In this document: one piece after another, positions 16,932 through 25,160 of the stretch
How the letters are laid out: every line of letters starts with the position of its first letter
Position numbering within the stretch: position 1 is the first letter of the stretch
Assembly: GCA_900549955.1 (NCBI GenBank)
Contig: URQH01000003.1
Location: 62,001-126,000 of the forward strand
Source: an uncultured Eubacteriales bacterium
GTDB lineage: Bacteria; Bacillota; Clostridia; Christensenellales; CAG-138
DNA length: 64,000 bases
Reading direction: 5' to 3'
Translations under genes and position numbers: made by a program
The notes under the pieces: generated by a model
Told to the model about the DNA's origin: nothing
Databases searched by the model: none
What the model saw: the letters and a program-made list of their open reading frames with translations, nothing else

Positions 16932-18248
16932 ATGGCAATCAAGATGACCAAATTCGGCGGCAGCTCCATGGCTGACGCGGCGCAGTTTCGCAAGGTAAAG
17001 GCGATCGTCGAGGCGGACCCGGCGCGCCAGTTCGTGGTGCCGTCCGCCCCCGGCAAGCGCTTCCCCGGCGACGACAAGGTCACAGACCTGCTGTACCTGT
17101 GCTATGCGCAGCAGGCCGAGGGCGTCCCCTTTGACGACACGTTTGACCGGATCGCCGCGCGGTATCTGGAGATCGAGCGCGCGCTCGGCCTGTCCACCAA
17201 CATCGCCGCAGAGCTCAACGCCATCCGCAAAAACCTGGAAAACGGTGCGAGCGAGGATTACCTGGCCAGCCGCGGCGAATACCTGAACGCGCTGCTGCTT
17301 GCGGATTTCCTGGGCTTTGAGTTTCTGGATGCGGCGGAGCTGATCTGCTTCCACTCCGACGGCACCTATGACGACGAGACGACCCAGAAGTGGACGCAGC
17401 GCCTGGAGGGCCGGCGCAACCTCGTGATCCCCGGCTTTTACGGCCGCAAGCGCGACGGCAGCATCAAGACGTTCTCGCGCGGCGGTTCCGACATCACCGG
17501 CGCGATCGTCGCGCGCGCCGTGCATGCCGACGTGTATGAAAACTGGACGGACGTCTCCGGCTTTCTGATGGCGGACCCGCGCATCGTGAAGGATCCGAAG
17601 GTCATCCGCACGGTCACCTATTCCGAGCTGCGCGAGCTCTCCTACATGGGCGCTACCGTGCTGCACGAGGACTCCATCTTCCCCGTGCGCAAGGCGCACA
17701 TCCCCATCAACGTGCGCAACACGAACGCGCCGGACGAACCGGGCACCATGGTCGTGCCCGACAGCTACCTGCAATACTACCGGCGCGAAGGCATCCTCAC
17801 GGGCGTGGCGGGCCGCCGGGGCTTCACGGTCATCACCGTGTTCAAGGACAACATGCACAACGAGATCGGCTTCGGCTACCGGCTGCTGCGCGTCCTCGAC
17901 CGGTACAACATCTCGTTTGAGCACGTCCCCTCCGGCATCGACACCATGTCGCTGGTCGTGGCGGACGTGAACCTGCAGGACCACCTGGAGGCCGTGCTGC
18001 GCGAGATCCGGCGCGACTGCAACCCGCAGACGGTGGAGCTCCAGTCCAACATGGCGCTCATCGCGACCGTGGGCAAGGGCATGGTGCGCAACGTCGGTAC
18101 CGCCGCAAGGCTGTTCAACGCGCTGTATGAAGCCGGCATCAACGTGCGCATGATCGACCAGGGCTCGTCGGAGATGAACATCATTGTCGGCGTGGAGAGC
18201 GACGACTTTGAAAACGCCGTGCGCGCCATCTACGCGGCGTTTGCCTGA
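16932..18248 (+). CDS. lysC: Aspartate kinase
   Basis: A 438-residue monofunctional aspartokinase that phosphorylates aspartate as the first step to lysine, threonine, methionine and diaminopimelate. The kinase domain opens KMTKFGGSSMADAAQFRKV and contains FSRGGSDITGA and the SYMGATVLHEDSIFPV region. Two C-terminal ACT-type modules follow from about residue 300 (FTVITVFKDNMHNEIGFG and MALIATVGKGMVRNVG), which usually bind feedback amino acids. GGGAG precedes the ATG. It ends at a strong terminator. No other lysine-pathway gene is in the window. Confidence 0.88.
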   Translation: MAIKMTKFGGSSMADAAQFRKVKAIVEADPARQFVVPSAPGKRFPGDDKVTDLLYLCYAQQAEGVPFDDTFDRIAARYLEIERALGLSTNIAAELNAIRKNLENGASEDYLASRGEYLNALLLADFLGFEFLDAAELICFHSDGTYDDETTQKWTQRLEGRRNLVIPGFYGRKRDGSIKTFSRGGSDITGAIVARAVHADVYENWTDVSGFLMADPRIVKDPKVIRTVTYSELRELSYMGATVLHEDSIFPVRKAHIPINVRNTNAPDEPGTMVVPDSYLQYYRREGILTGVAGRRGFTVITVFKDNMHNEIGFGYRLLRVLDRYNISFEHVPSGIDTMSLVVADVNLQDHLEAVLREIRRDCNPQTVELQSNMALIATVGKGMVRNVGTAARLFNALYEAGINVRMIDQGSSEMNIIVGVESDDFENAVRAIYAAFA

Positions 18249-18274
18249 GCGCCTGTCCCTCCCAAAAAAACGCC

Positions 18275-18309
18275 GCGCTTCCATCCCAGCCGGATGGAAG
18301 CGCTTTTTT
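18275..18309 (+). terminator. Terminator after aspartate kinase
   Basis: GCGCTTCCATCC (18275-18286) and GGATGGAAGCGC (18292-18303) form a perfect 12-bp stem with a 5-nt loop, followed by TTTTTT. It is a textbook intrinsic terminator. Confidence 0.93.
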
Positions 18310-18426
18310 GTCGCATCCGCCGCCCGCGCCGCCGGGGCAGCGTCCCCTGCCGGCGCCGCTTTTCCCGCCCTTTGCCACGCAGAGCGCGACATTTTATTTT
18401 CGGGCTGTGCATTTCCCCAATTCGCG

Positions 18427-18473
18427 TGATATAATGGTGATGTAATTTCCCCCCCCCTTTGGCGATGTAATTT
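18427..18473 (+). promoter_or_regulatory. Extended -10 promoter and short direct repeats before the RpiR gene
   Basis: TGATATAAT (18427-18435) is an extended -10 element. GATGTAATTT occurs twice just downstream (18439-18448 and 18464-18473), 25 bp apart and flanking a C-tract, so it may bind a regulator. The rest of 18310-18601 shows no gene. Confidence 0.45.
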
Positions 18474-18601
18474 TCCCTTTTGACGCAACCTGCGCTCTCC
18501 TATCCCTGCAGCACAACATCCGTCCTTACAGCCGCGTCGTGCCGTCCGCCATAACGGCGCGCGGTCATTCCTCCCACCCTTGCCACACAGGAGGCCTGCC
18601 C

Positions 18602-19357
18602 ATGGGTCGTGAAAACTACTATCTGCTCACCAACCTCGTGTCGGAAGAGGAAAAAAAGGTCCTTACCAGTATCATCTCCCACATCGAGCACGGCGACGGC
18701 AACGTCGGCATCCAGCAGATCGCCAACGAAAACTACATCTCCCCCGCCTCGATCGTCAAGTTCTGCCAACGGCTGGGCTACGGCGGCTACCGCGAGCTGT
18801 TCTATCACCTGGCCACACAGGTCGGCGGCGGCTCGGCAGAGCCGGACGAGGAAAGCCCGCTCAACATCATCGACAACTATTCGGAGGATGCGGTCGACAC
18901 CTTCTGCACGTTGCTCGCCGCCCACCAGCAAAAAAAGCTGTACGCCATCGGCACCGGGTTTGCCGAGCACGTGGCCGCCTACATGGTGCACCGGCTGTCC
19001 ATCTGTGGGTTTACCGTGTTCAACAGCGTGCACTTTTACGACTATCTGCTGCTCAAGCGCGGTGAACACACGCTGGTGAGCAACCTGGAACCGTCGCTCA
19101 TGATTGCCGTGTCGCAGAGCGGCGAGTCGAACATCGTGCTCAACGACGTGATCCGCGCCAGGCAGCAGGGCTTCCACATCGTCTCGTTCACACGGCGCGC
19201 GGACTCCACGCTCGTGCGCATTTCCGACGTCCACTTCCTCATCAACGAGAGCCGGCAGGCGCTCGTGGGCAACATGCCCAACTCCTTTTTCGGCAAGGTG
19301 ATCATCGCCTTTGAGGAGCTGGTGGCCGAATATCTGCGCCGCCAGGGCGCGCTGTGA
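18602..19357 (+). CDS. MurR/RpiR family transcriptional regulator
   Basis: A 251-residue regulator with an N-terminal HTH_6 domain (about 12-75; the recognition part includes IQQIANENYISPASIVKFCQRLGY) and a C-terminal SIS sugar-isomerase fold (about 105-240, with KLYAIGTGFAEHVA and MIAVSQSGESNIVLNDV). SIS domains in this family bind phosphosugars or other phosphorylated ligands. The ATG follows AGGAGGCCTGCCC. It lies directly before the secreted protein/ABC transporter/nucleotidase genes and probably controls them in response to a phosphorylated metabolite. Confidence 0.85.
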   Translation: MGRENYYLLTNLVSEEEKKVLTSIISHIEHGDGNVGIQQIANENYISPASIVKFCQRLGYGGYRELFYHLATQVGGGSAEPDEESPLNIIDNYSEDAVDTFCTLLAAHQQKKLYAIGTGFAEHVAAYMVHRLSICGFTVFNSVHFYDYLLLKRGEHTLVSNLEPSLMIAVSQSGESNIVLNDVIRARQQGFHIVSFTRRADSTLVRISDVHFLINESRQALVGNMPNSFFGKVIIAFEELVAEYLRRQGAL

Positions 19358-19385
19358 CAGGAATATAACGTACTGCACAAAATTG

Positions 19386-19461
19386 GAAAGTATTTCACGG
19401 GCATGCCATGCTATTATTATTTATACTAAGTCGTTTTAGTGGTAAATGTTAGTGGTAAATG
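19386..19461 (+). promoter_or_regulatory. Operator-like dyad and 13-bp tandem repeat before the phn-type operon
   Basis: GAAAGTATTTC (19386-19396) is an 11-nt dyad of the GAAA-N3-TTTC type recognised by several RpiR regulators. TTAGTGGTAAATG occurs twice with no gap (19436-19448 and 19449-19461), and AT-rich -10-like sequences (TATTAT, TATACT) lie between. The AT-rich leader 19358-19538 contains no gene. Confidence 0.5.
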
Positions 19462-19538
19462 GCACGCCCGTTTCATTCTGTATTTTGCCGTCCGATCACG
19501 AAACAAATAAATTATAAAATGAAAGGGGACCGTTCATC

Positions 19539-21473
19539 ATGTCCAGAAGGATTCCATGGATCTCATTCCGGCGTACGGGCCTCGCATTGCTGATTGCCGT
19601 ATGCATCGCCCTCGCCGGCATTCTGCCACAACAGGCGCTGGCAGAAAACTACGCCGATCCCGCTCCCACCATCCAACCTACGACAGCCAACGGATACAGC
19701 GTCCTGTTTGACAACGCGCACGGGCAGACGGCCGGCGCCGCCGACTGGGTCATCGACGGCGGCTTTTCCGACTTTGCCAATGCGCTGGCAGACGAGGGCT
19801 ATTATGTGGAAGAGCTGCGCAAAAACGGCGACATCACTTATTCAGACCTTTCCGATTTCGACGTGTTCATCATCCCGGAGGCAAACGTCCCGTTCAAGCC
19901 CGGCGAGCAGGCCGCCATCCTGCAGTTCGTGCAGAACGGCGGCGGCGTGTTCTTCATCGCGGACCACTACAACGCGGACCGCAACAAGAACCGCTGGGAT
20001 TCCTCCGAAGTGTTTAACGGCTACCGGCGCGGCGCCTACGACGATCCGACCAAGGGCATGACCACGGGCGAAGCCACATCCGAGGCCATGACGGGCGTCG
20101 TGAGCAGCGACTGGCTTGCCACGAATTTCGGCGTCCGTTTCCGGTATAACGCAGTCGGCGACGTGAACGCCACGCAGATCGTTGCGCCGTCCCAGTGCTT
20201 CGGCATCACGGAAAACGTGGATTCCGTCGCCATGCACGCCGGTTCCACGCTGGCCATCATCGACCCGAGCATCGCAAAGGGCATCGTATACCTGCCCTCG
20301 GGCCTCACGAGCGCGGACAAATGGTCCAGCGCCGTGGATGACGGCGTGTACAACGGCGGCGGCGTCGCAGAGGGTCCCTACGTGGCCATTTCGAAAGTGA
20401 GCGCCGGCAAGGCGGCGTTCATCGGCGACTCCTCTCCCGTGGAAGACGCCACGCCAAAATACAGAAAGGAAGAGACGGGCGGCAGCAAGACGACGTATGA
20501 CGGGTTCAGCGAGCAGGACGACGCCATCCTGTTGGTGCAGATCGTGGACTGGCTCGCTGAGCAGGAGAACTACACCAGCTTTGAGACGCAAAACATCCCG
20601 CTCGACACGGCGACCACGCTGCACAGCTATGAAACGCCCGCCCTGTCCACCGAGCCGGAACCGGAGCCCTGGGCTGCCCCCGCATCCGGATACCTGTGGT
20701 ACGACGAGAGCACCTTCGCCGCGGGTTCCTACGGTTACGAGGGCGGCGGTGGTGGCGATGTCCCCTCTTCGGACTTCACCTACCTGCTGGGTATGCCGGA
20801 GCAGATCTGCGCGGGGATCGAGCTGCCCATCACCGTGTATTTCTCCGGTTTGACGCCGAACACCACCTACACCGGCTATAAGCTGGGGGCGTACCTGGAG
20901 GGAGGCACGCAGATTGCAAAATTCGCCGACATGGGCGCCGCTTTGCCCAGCGCCTATGGATACAGCAGCGAATTCTCCATCACAACGGATGCAAACGGCA
21001 TGGCCTCAAAGAGCATGCGGTTTTTGATCAACAGTTCCGCAAGCGGCGAGTTCTACCTGCGCCTGAAGCAGGGTTCCTCCAACCTGTGCACGCAAACCCA
21101 CACGATTTCGAGCTATCCCGGTGAAAGCGGCGTCACCTATCATGCGTATTATCCCGACAGCGTCGTCCCCGGCCTGGATACCGCCGTCACGATCCGCGTC
21201 ACGGGCCTGACCGCCGGGCAGAGCCTGTCCGGCCTGAGAGCGGGAAGCTACGTCTCTTCGGGAACGCAGATTGCGCTGTTCAGCATCGACGGGACGAACT
21301 GGCTCACCACCTACGGCTATTCCGATACCTTCAGCATGACCGCAGATGACTCCGGCGTCGCCGTCCAGGTGGTCTGGATGCGGCTCAACCCCAACGCCGA
21401 CTCCGGTTCAGCCAATTTCCGCATAAAACAGGGTTCGTCCAACGTGCTGACCCAGCCCCTTATCGTAAATTGA
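19539..21473 (+). CDS. Secreted protein with GATase-like/DUF4350-type domain and two C-terminal beta-sandwich repeats
   Basis: A 644-residue secreted protein with a Sec signal (LIAVCIALAGILPQQALA, cleavage near residue 33). The first domain (about 50-340) begins YSVLFDNAHGQTAG and contains DFDVFIIPEANVPF, FVQNGGGVFFIADHYN and FIGDSSPVED, resembling GATase-1-like/DUF4350 folds found in surface or secreted proteins. Two repeats of about 110 residues follow (each with a GS/TQIAxF and RLKQGSSN or RIKQGSSN motif), probably Ig-like. No lipobox or sortase motif was found. It heads the transporter operon; AAAGGGG lies before ATG. Function unknown; ligand capture or processing is only inferred from context. 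Confidence 0.6.
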   Translation: MSRRIPWISFRRTGLALLIAVCIALAGILPQQALAENYADPAPTIQPTTANGYSVLFDNAHGQTAGAADWVIDGGFSDFANALADEGYYVEELRKNGDITYSDLSDFDVFIIPEANVPFKPGEQAAILQFVQNGGGVFFIADHYNADRNKNRWDSSEVFNGYRRGAYDDPTKGMTTGEATSEAMTGVVSSDWLATNFGVRFRYNAVGDVNATQIVAPSQCFGITENVDSVAMHAGSTLAIIDPSIAKGIVYLPSGLTSADKWSSAVDDGVYNGGGVAEGPYVAISKVSAGKAAFIGDSSPVEDATPKYRKEETGGSKTTYDGFSEQDDAILLVQIVDWLAEQENYTSFETQNIPLDTATTLHSYETPALSTEPEPEPWAAPASGYLWYDESTFAAGSYGYEGGGGGDVPSSDFTYLLGMPEQICAGIELPITVYFSGLTPNTTYTGYKLGAYLEGGTQIAKFADMGAALPSAYGYSSEFSITTDANGMASKSMRFLINSSASGEFYLRLKQGSSNLCTQTHTISSYPGESGVTYHAYYPDSVVPGLDTAVTIRVTGLTAGQSLSGLRAGSYVSSGTQIALFSIDGTNWLTTYGYSDTFSMTADDSGVAVQVVWMRLNPNADSGSANFRIKQGSSNVLTQPLIVN

Positions 21474-21543
21474 CGGTTTGCCGCACCGCGGCAGGAAACA
21501 GAAAGCCCGACCATAAAAACAAACAAAAAAAGGAGGAACTCAA

Positions 21544-22653
21544 GTGAAAAAGTCCATTGCAATGCTACTGATCCTGGCCTTCTGCCTGGCGGCCGTGTTC
21601 GGCTGCACGCCGACCACGCAGGAACCGCCCGCCGACGGCGAAGAGCCGACCGCTCCCGTTTCGGACGCCACGGAACCCCCGGCGGAAGACGGCGAAGGCG
21701 AGGCCAACACCGCCATTGAAAAGCTGACGCTCTACTTCGTCCCCTCCCGCGAGCCGGACGAGATCGTCACCGTGACCGAGCCGCTCAAGGAGCTCCTCAA
21801 GAACGAGATGGCCAACCAGGGCTACGACGTGGGCAGCGTGGAAATCTACGTGGGCACCACGTATGAGGCCGTCGGCGAGGCGCTTTCGGCCGGCACGGCC
21901 GACATCGGCTTCGGCATGCCCGGCGGCACCTACGTCCTCTATGACGACGGCGCGGAAGTCATCCTGACCTCCACGCGCGACGGCCTGAGCAAGGACTCCG
22001 ACAACGCCAAGGACTGGAATGACGGACAGCCCACCGAGGCCTCCGACCAGCAGGCGGTCTTCTACCGCGCGCTGATGATCGCCGGCCCGTCCGAGAAGGG
22101 CCAGGCGGTCGCCGCCAAGGTCAACGCGGGCGAAGAGCTGACCTGGGACGACATCAACGGCCTCAGCTGGAGCGTCATGAACTCGTCCTCCTCCGCGGGC
22201 TACATCTATCCCGCGCTGTGGATGCAGGAGCGCTACGGCAAGGGCATCACGGACCTGGACAACGCCGTGCAGGCCGACTCCTACGGCAGTGCGTTTGCCC
22301 GCCTCGCCTCCGGCCAGGTGGACGCGCTCATGACCTATGCCGACGCCCGCCGCGACTATGTCGACAAGTGGACGACCGAGTATGCGCGCACCGCCTCCAT
22401 CTGGGAGGAGACGAACGTGATCGGCGTCACGCCCGGCATCTACAACGACACCATCTGCGTGAGCAAGACCTCGGCCATCATGGACGATGCGCTGAAGGCC
22501 GCGCTGCAGCAGGCGTTCATCAACATCGCCGGCACCGAGGAGGGCAAGGAGGTCATCGCCATCTACAGCCACAACGGCTACCAGACGGCCGTCTCCGCCG
22601 ACTATGACGGCGAGCGCGCCGCCCAGGAGCTGATCCAGAGCCTGACCAACTGA
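21544..22653 (+). CDS. phnD: PhnD-type phosphonate/phosphate-ester ABC transporter binding lipoprotein
   Basis: A 369-residue lipoprotein with signal ending LAAVFGC (Cys21), then a Pro/Glu/Ala-rich linker and a PhnD-like binding fold starting LTLYFVPSREPDEIVTVTEPL. The conserved YEAVGEALSAGTADIGFGMPGGTYVLY and WSVMNSSSSAGYIYP stretches fit phosphonate/phosphite/phosphate-ester receptors. In this operon it would present ligand to the two PhnE permeases. Exact ligand cannot be told; homologues bind alkylphosphonates, phosphite, phosphate esters or unrelated small anions. GGAGG precedes the ATG. Confidence 0.8.
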   Translation: MKKSIAMLLILAFCLAAVFGCTPTTQEPPADGEEPTAPVSDATEPPAEDGEGEANTAIEKLTLYFVPSREPDEIVTVTEPLKELLKNEMANQGYDVGSVEIYVGTTYEAVGEALSAGTADIGFGMPGGTYVLYDDGAEVILTSTRDGLSKDSDNAKDWNDGQPTEASDQQAVFYRALMIAGPSEKGQAVAAKVNAGEELTWDDINGLSWSVMNSSSSAGYIYPALWMQERYGKGITDLDNAVQADSYGSAFARLASGQVDALMTYADARRDYVDKWTTEYARTASIWEETNVIGVTPGIYNDTICVSKTSAIMDDALKAALQQAFINIAGTEEGKEVIAIYSHNGYQTAVSADYDGERAAQELIQSLTN

Positions 22654-22746
22654 GCGCCAACCCCATCCCACGCACATCCGGTACGCGGAGGCCATCCGCC
22701 TCCGCGTACCGTTCTGCAGCATCCATCCCGCCGGAGGTTTTTGTCC

Positions 22747-23511
22747 ATGATTCGCTTTGACCATGTATCCAAGGTATACCCCAACGGCACCGTAGGCCTT
22801 GACGACGTCTCGCTCGAGATCGAGCAGGGCGATTTCGTGGGCATCATCGGGCTGTCCGGCGCGGGAAAATCCACGCTCCTGCGCTCGATCAACCGCATGC
22901 ACGACATCACCGGCGGCACGCTGACCGTCGACGGGCAGGAGGTCTCCGCCCTGCGCGGCAAGGCGCTGCGCCGCTTCCGCCGCAACATTGGCATGATCTT
23001 CCAGTCGTTCAACCTCGTCACGCGCACCACCGTCATCCGCAACGTGCTCATGGCGCGCGTGCCGGACATGCCGTTCTGGCGCGTGCTGCTCGGCGCGTTC
23101 AAAAAACCGGATAAGCTGCTCGCGCTCGAATGCCTCGACAAGGTGGGCATCCTGGACAAGGCCTTCATCCGCGCCGACCAGCTGTCGGGCGGGCAGCAGC
23201 AGCGCGTGGCGCTGGCGCGCACGCTGGCGCAGAACCCGAAGATCATCCTGGCCGACGAGCCGGTCGCGGCGCTCGACCCCGTGACCGCCAAGCAGGTAAT
23301 GGAGGACTTTGTGCGCATCAACCGCGACATGAACATCTCCATCCTCATCAACATCCACCACGTGGAGCTGGCGCTGACCTATGCCCGGCGGATCGTCGGC
23401 ATCCGCGGCGGGCGGATCGTGTTCGACGGTCCGGCGTCGCAGGTCACGCAGGACGTGCTGACCGAGATCTACGAGGGGCGCATCCCCGAGAGCGGAGGGG
23501 ACGCGCAATGA
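22747..23511 (+). CDS. phnC: PhnC-type ABC transporter ATP-binding protein
   Basis: A 254-residue ABC ATPase with Walker A GLSGAGKST, the PhnC-like INRMHDITGG and FRRNIGMIFQSFNLV stretches, signature LSGGQQQRVALARTLAQNP and Walker B IILADEPVAALDP. The ATG at 22747 is preferred over a TTG at 22741 because GGAGGT lies 8 nt before it. Its stop overlaps the next start (ATGA), giving translational coupling with the first permease. Confidence 0.88.
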   Translation: MIRFDHVSKVYPNGTVGLDDVSLEIEQGDFVGIIGLSGAGKSTLLRSINRMHDITGGTLTVDGQEVSALRGKALRRFRRNIGMIFQSFNLVTRTTVIRNVLMARVPDMPFWRVLLGAFKKPDKLLALECLDKVGILDKAFIRADQLSGGQQQRVALARTLAQNPKIILADEPVAALDPVTAKQVMEDFVRINRDMNISILINIHHVELALTYARRIVGIRGGRIVFDGPASQVTQDVLTEIYEGRIPESGGDAQ

Positions 23512-24329
23512 ATCTCTACGACAAAGTCTTCCGGCCAAAGGAGCTGCGCCTGAAAAACGGCAAGGTGGTGCACGAAAAGGCCTCCCGCACGCCGCTGGTG
23601 CTGTTGCTGCTCGTCATAGCGGCCATCATCTCCGTGCGCGTGACCGGATTCAAGCTGCAAACGCTGATCCAGCGCGGCAACGAGTTTTTCGTGATCCTCG
23701 ATCAGATGTTCCCGCCCAAAGTGGACTATCTGACCAACATCTGGCAGCCGCTGTTCGACACGATCAAGATGTCGCTGCTCGGCTCGTTCATCGGCAGCGC
23801 GCTCGCCATCCCGTTTGCGATCATCGCGTCCACAAACATCATCCACAACCGCGTCTGTATCGCGGTCGTCCGGTTTTTTCTGAGCCTCGTGCGCACGCTG
23901 CCGACGCTCGTCACCGCGCTGATCGCCACCTATATGTTCGGTCTCGGCACCGTGGCCGGCACCTTTGCCATCGCGGTGTTCACGTTCGCCTATGTCGGCA
24001 AACAGCTCTACGAGCAGATCGAGACCGTGGACATGGGCTCCTACGAGGCGATGGAGGCGCTCGGCTCCAACAAGGTCCGCGCCTTCCTGTCCGCCATCCT
24101 GCCGCAGGTGCTGCCGGTGTATCTGTCCATCTGCCTGTTCTGCTTTGAGGGCAACGTGCGCTACGCCTCCATCCTCGGCTATGTCGGCGCGGGCGGCCTG
24201 GGCCTCATCCTCAACGAAAAGATCGGCTGGCGGGACTATGCCAGTGTGGGCATGATCCTGATCGTGCTGTTCGTCGCCGTGCTGGTGATCGAGTCGGTCA
24301 GCCAGTACATCCGGCGCAAGCTGTCATAG
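23508..24329 (+). CDS. phnE: PhnE-type ABC transporter permease, first subunit
   Basis: A 273-residue permease with an N-terminal cytoplasmic stretch, a first helix (about 29-47) and five or six further helices. The EAA-type loop reads YEAMEALGSNKVRAFLSAILPQVLP, and the late ILGYVGAGGLGLILNEKIGW matches PhnE proteins. Together with the second permease it would form a heterodimeric pore. The start overlaps phnC by four bases. Confidence 0.85.
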   Translation: MNLYDKVFRPKELRLKNGKVVHEKASRTPLVLLLLVIAAIISVRVTGFKLQTLIQRGNEFFVILDQMFPPKVDYLTNIWQPLFDTIKMSLLGSFIGSALAIPFAIIASTNIIHNRVCIAVVRFFLSLVRTLPTLVTALIATYMFGLGTVAGTFAIAVFTFAYVGKQLYEQIETVDMGSYEAMEALGSNKVRAFLSAILPQVLPVYLSICLFCFEGNVRYASILGYVGAGGLGLILNEKIGWRDYASVGMILIVLFVAVLVIESVSQYIRRKLS

Positions 24330-24344
24330 CGGGAGGGCAAAACC

Positions 24345-25154
24345 GTGAAGCAGACCATCCTTGCAACCTACGAAAAATCGCCAAAGACGTGGTACATCAA
24401 GCTGCTTGTCGCGCTGCTGGCAGCCGGGCTGATCGCCTGGTCGTCCTCTGCGCTCAAGGGCAGCACCACGGGCGGCGACGGCTGGAGCATCGCCGGGCGC
24501 ATCCTGTCCGGCATCTTCCACCCGGATACGGACCTGCTGTTCGACCTCGGCAAGACGGGCGTGGCCTACCTGCTGCTGGAGACGATGTGCATCGCGTTCC
24601 TCGGCACGATCGTGGGCGCGGTGTTCTCCATCCCGCTCTCGTTCCTCTCGGCCACCAACCTCGTGCCAAAGCCCGTGGCGGTCGTCGTGCACGCGTTCAT
24701 CATGGCCATCCGTACCGTGCCGCCGTTCGTCTACGGCCTCATGTTCATCCGCGTGACCGGCCCCGGCGCATTTGCCGGCCTCATGACCATGTCGCTCTGC
24801 TCCATCGGCATGGTGTCCAAGATGTTTACCGAGTGCATCGAGGGGCTGGACAAACGCATCCTCGAGTCGCTCGACGCGGCGGGCTGCAACGCCTTCCAGA
24901 AGATCCGCTACGGCATCCTGCCGCAGCTCTTCCCGGACTTCATGTCCACCGTCATCTACCGCTTTGACATGAACCTGCGCGATGCGACCGTGCTGGGCCT
25001 CGTGGGCGCGGGCGGCATCGGCGCGCCGCTCATCTTCGCCATGGGCTCGTACCGCTGGAACGAGGTGGGCGCCATCCTCGCCGGGCTGATCGTGCTGATC
25101 TTCATCATCGAGATCATCTCCACCAAGATTCGCGTGAAACTCGCGCGGGGGTAA
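24345..25154 (+). CDS. phnE: PhnE-type ABC transporter permease, second subunit
   Basis: A 269-residue permease related to but clearly different from the preceding one. Landmarks are MCIAFLGTIVGAVFSIPLSF, the EAA-type loop ILESLDAAGCNAFQKIRYGILPQLFP and LGLVGAGGIGAPL. Paired non-identical PhnE subunits are common in Firmicutes transporters for phosphonates and related compounds. GGGAGG lies before the ATG; the nucleotidase gene follows after 6 nt. Confidence 0.85.
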   Translation: MKQTILATYEKSPKTWYIKLLVALLAAGLIAWSSSALKGSTTGGDGWSIAGRILSGIFHPDTDLLFDLGKTGVAYLLLETMCIAFLGTIVGAVFSIPLSFLSATNLVPKPVAVVVHAFIMAIRTVPPFVYGLMFIRVTGPGAFAGLMTMSLCSIGMVSKMFTECIEGLDKRILESLDAAGCNAFQKIRYGILPQLFPDFMSTVIYRFDMNLRDATVLGLVGAGGIGAPLIFAMGSYRWNEVGAILAGLIVLIFIIEIISTKIRVKLARG

Positions 25155-25160
25155 CCGGGC

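Noticed and set aside
18449..18458. C-tract before the RpiR gene as a phase-variation site
   Set aside because: It lies well upstream of the start codon, outside the -10 to -35 spacer, and one window cannot show length variation.
16182..18488. A 768-codon minus-strand frame across the DUF1015 and aspartate kinase genes
   Set aside because: Shadow frame with His/Arg/Val-rich composition; it covers two well-supported genes on the other strand and crosses their terminator.
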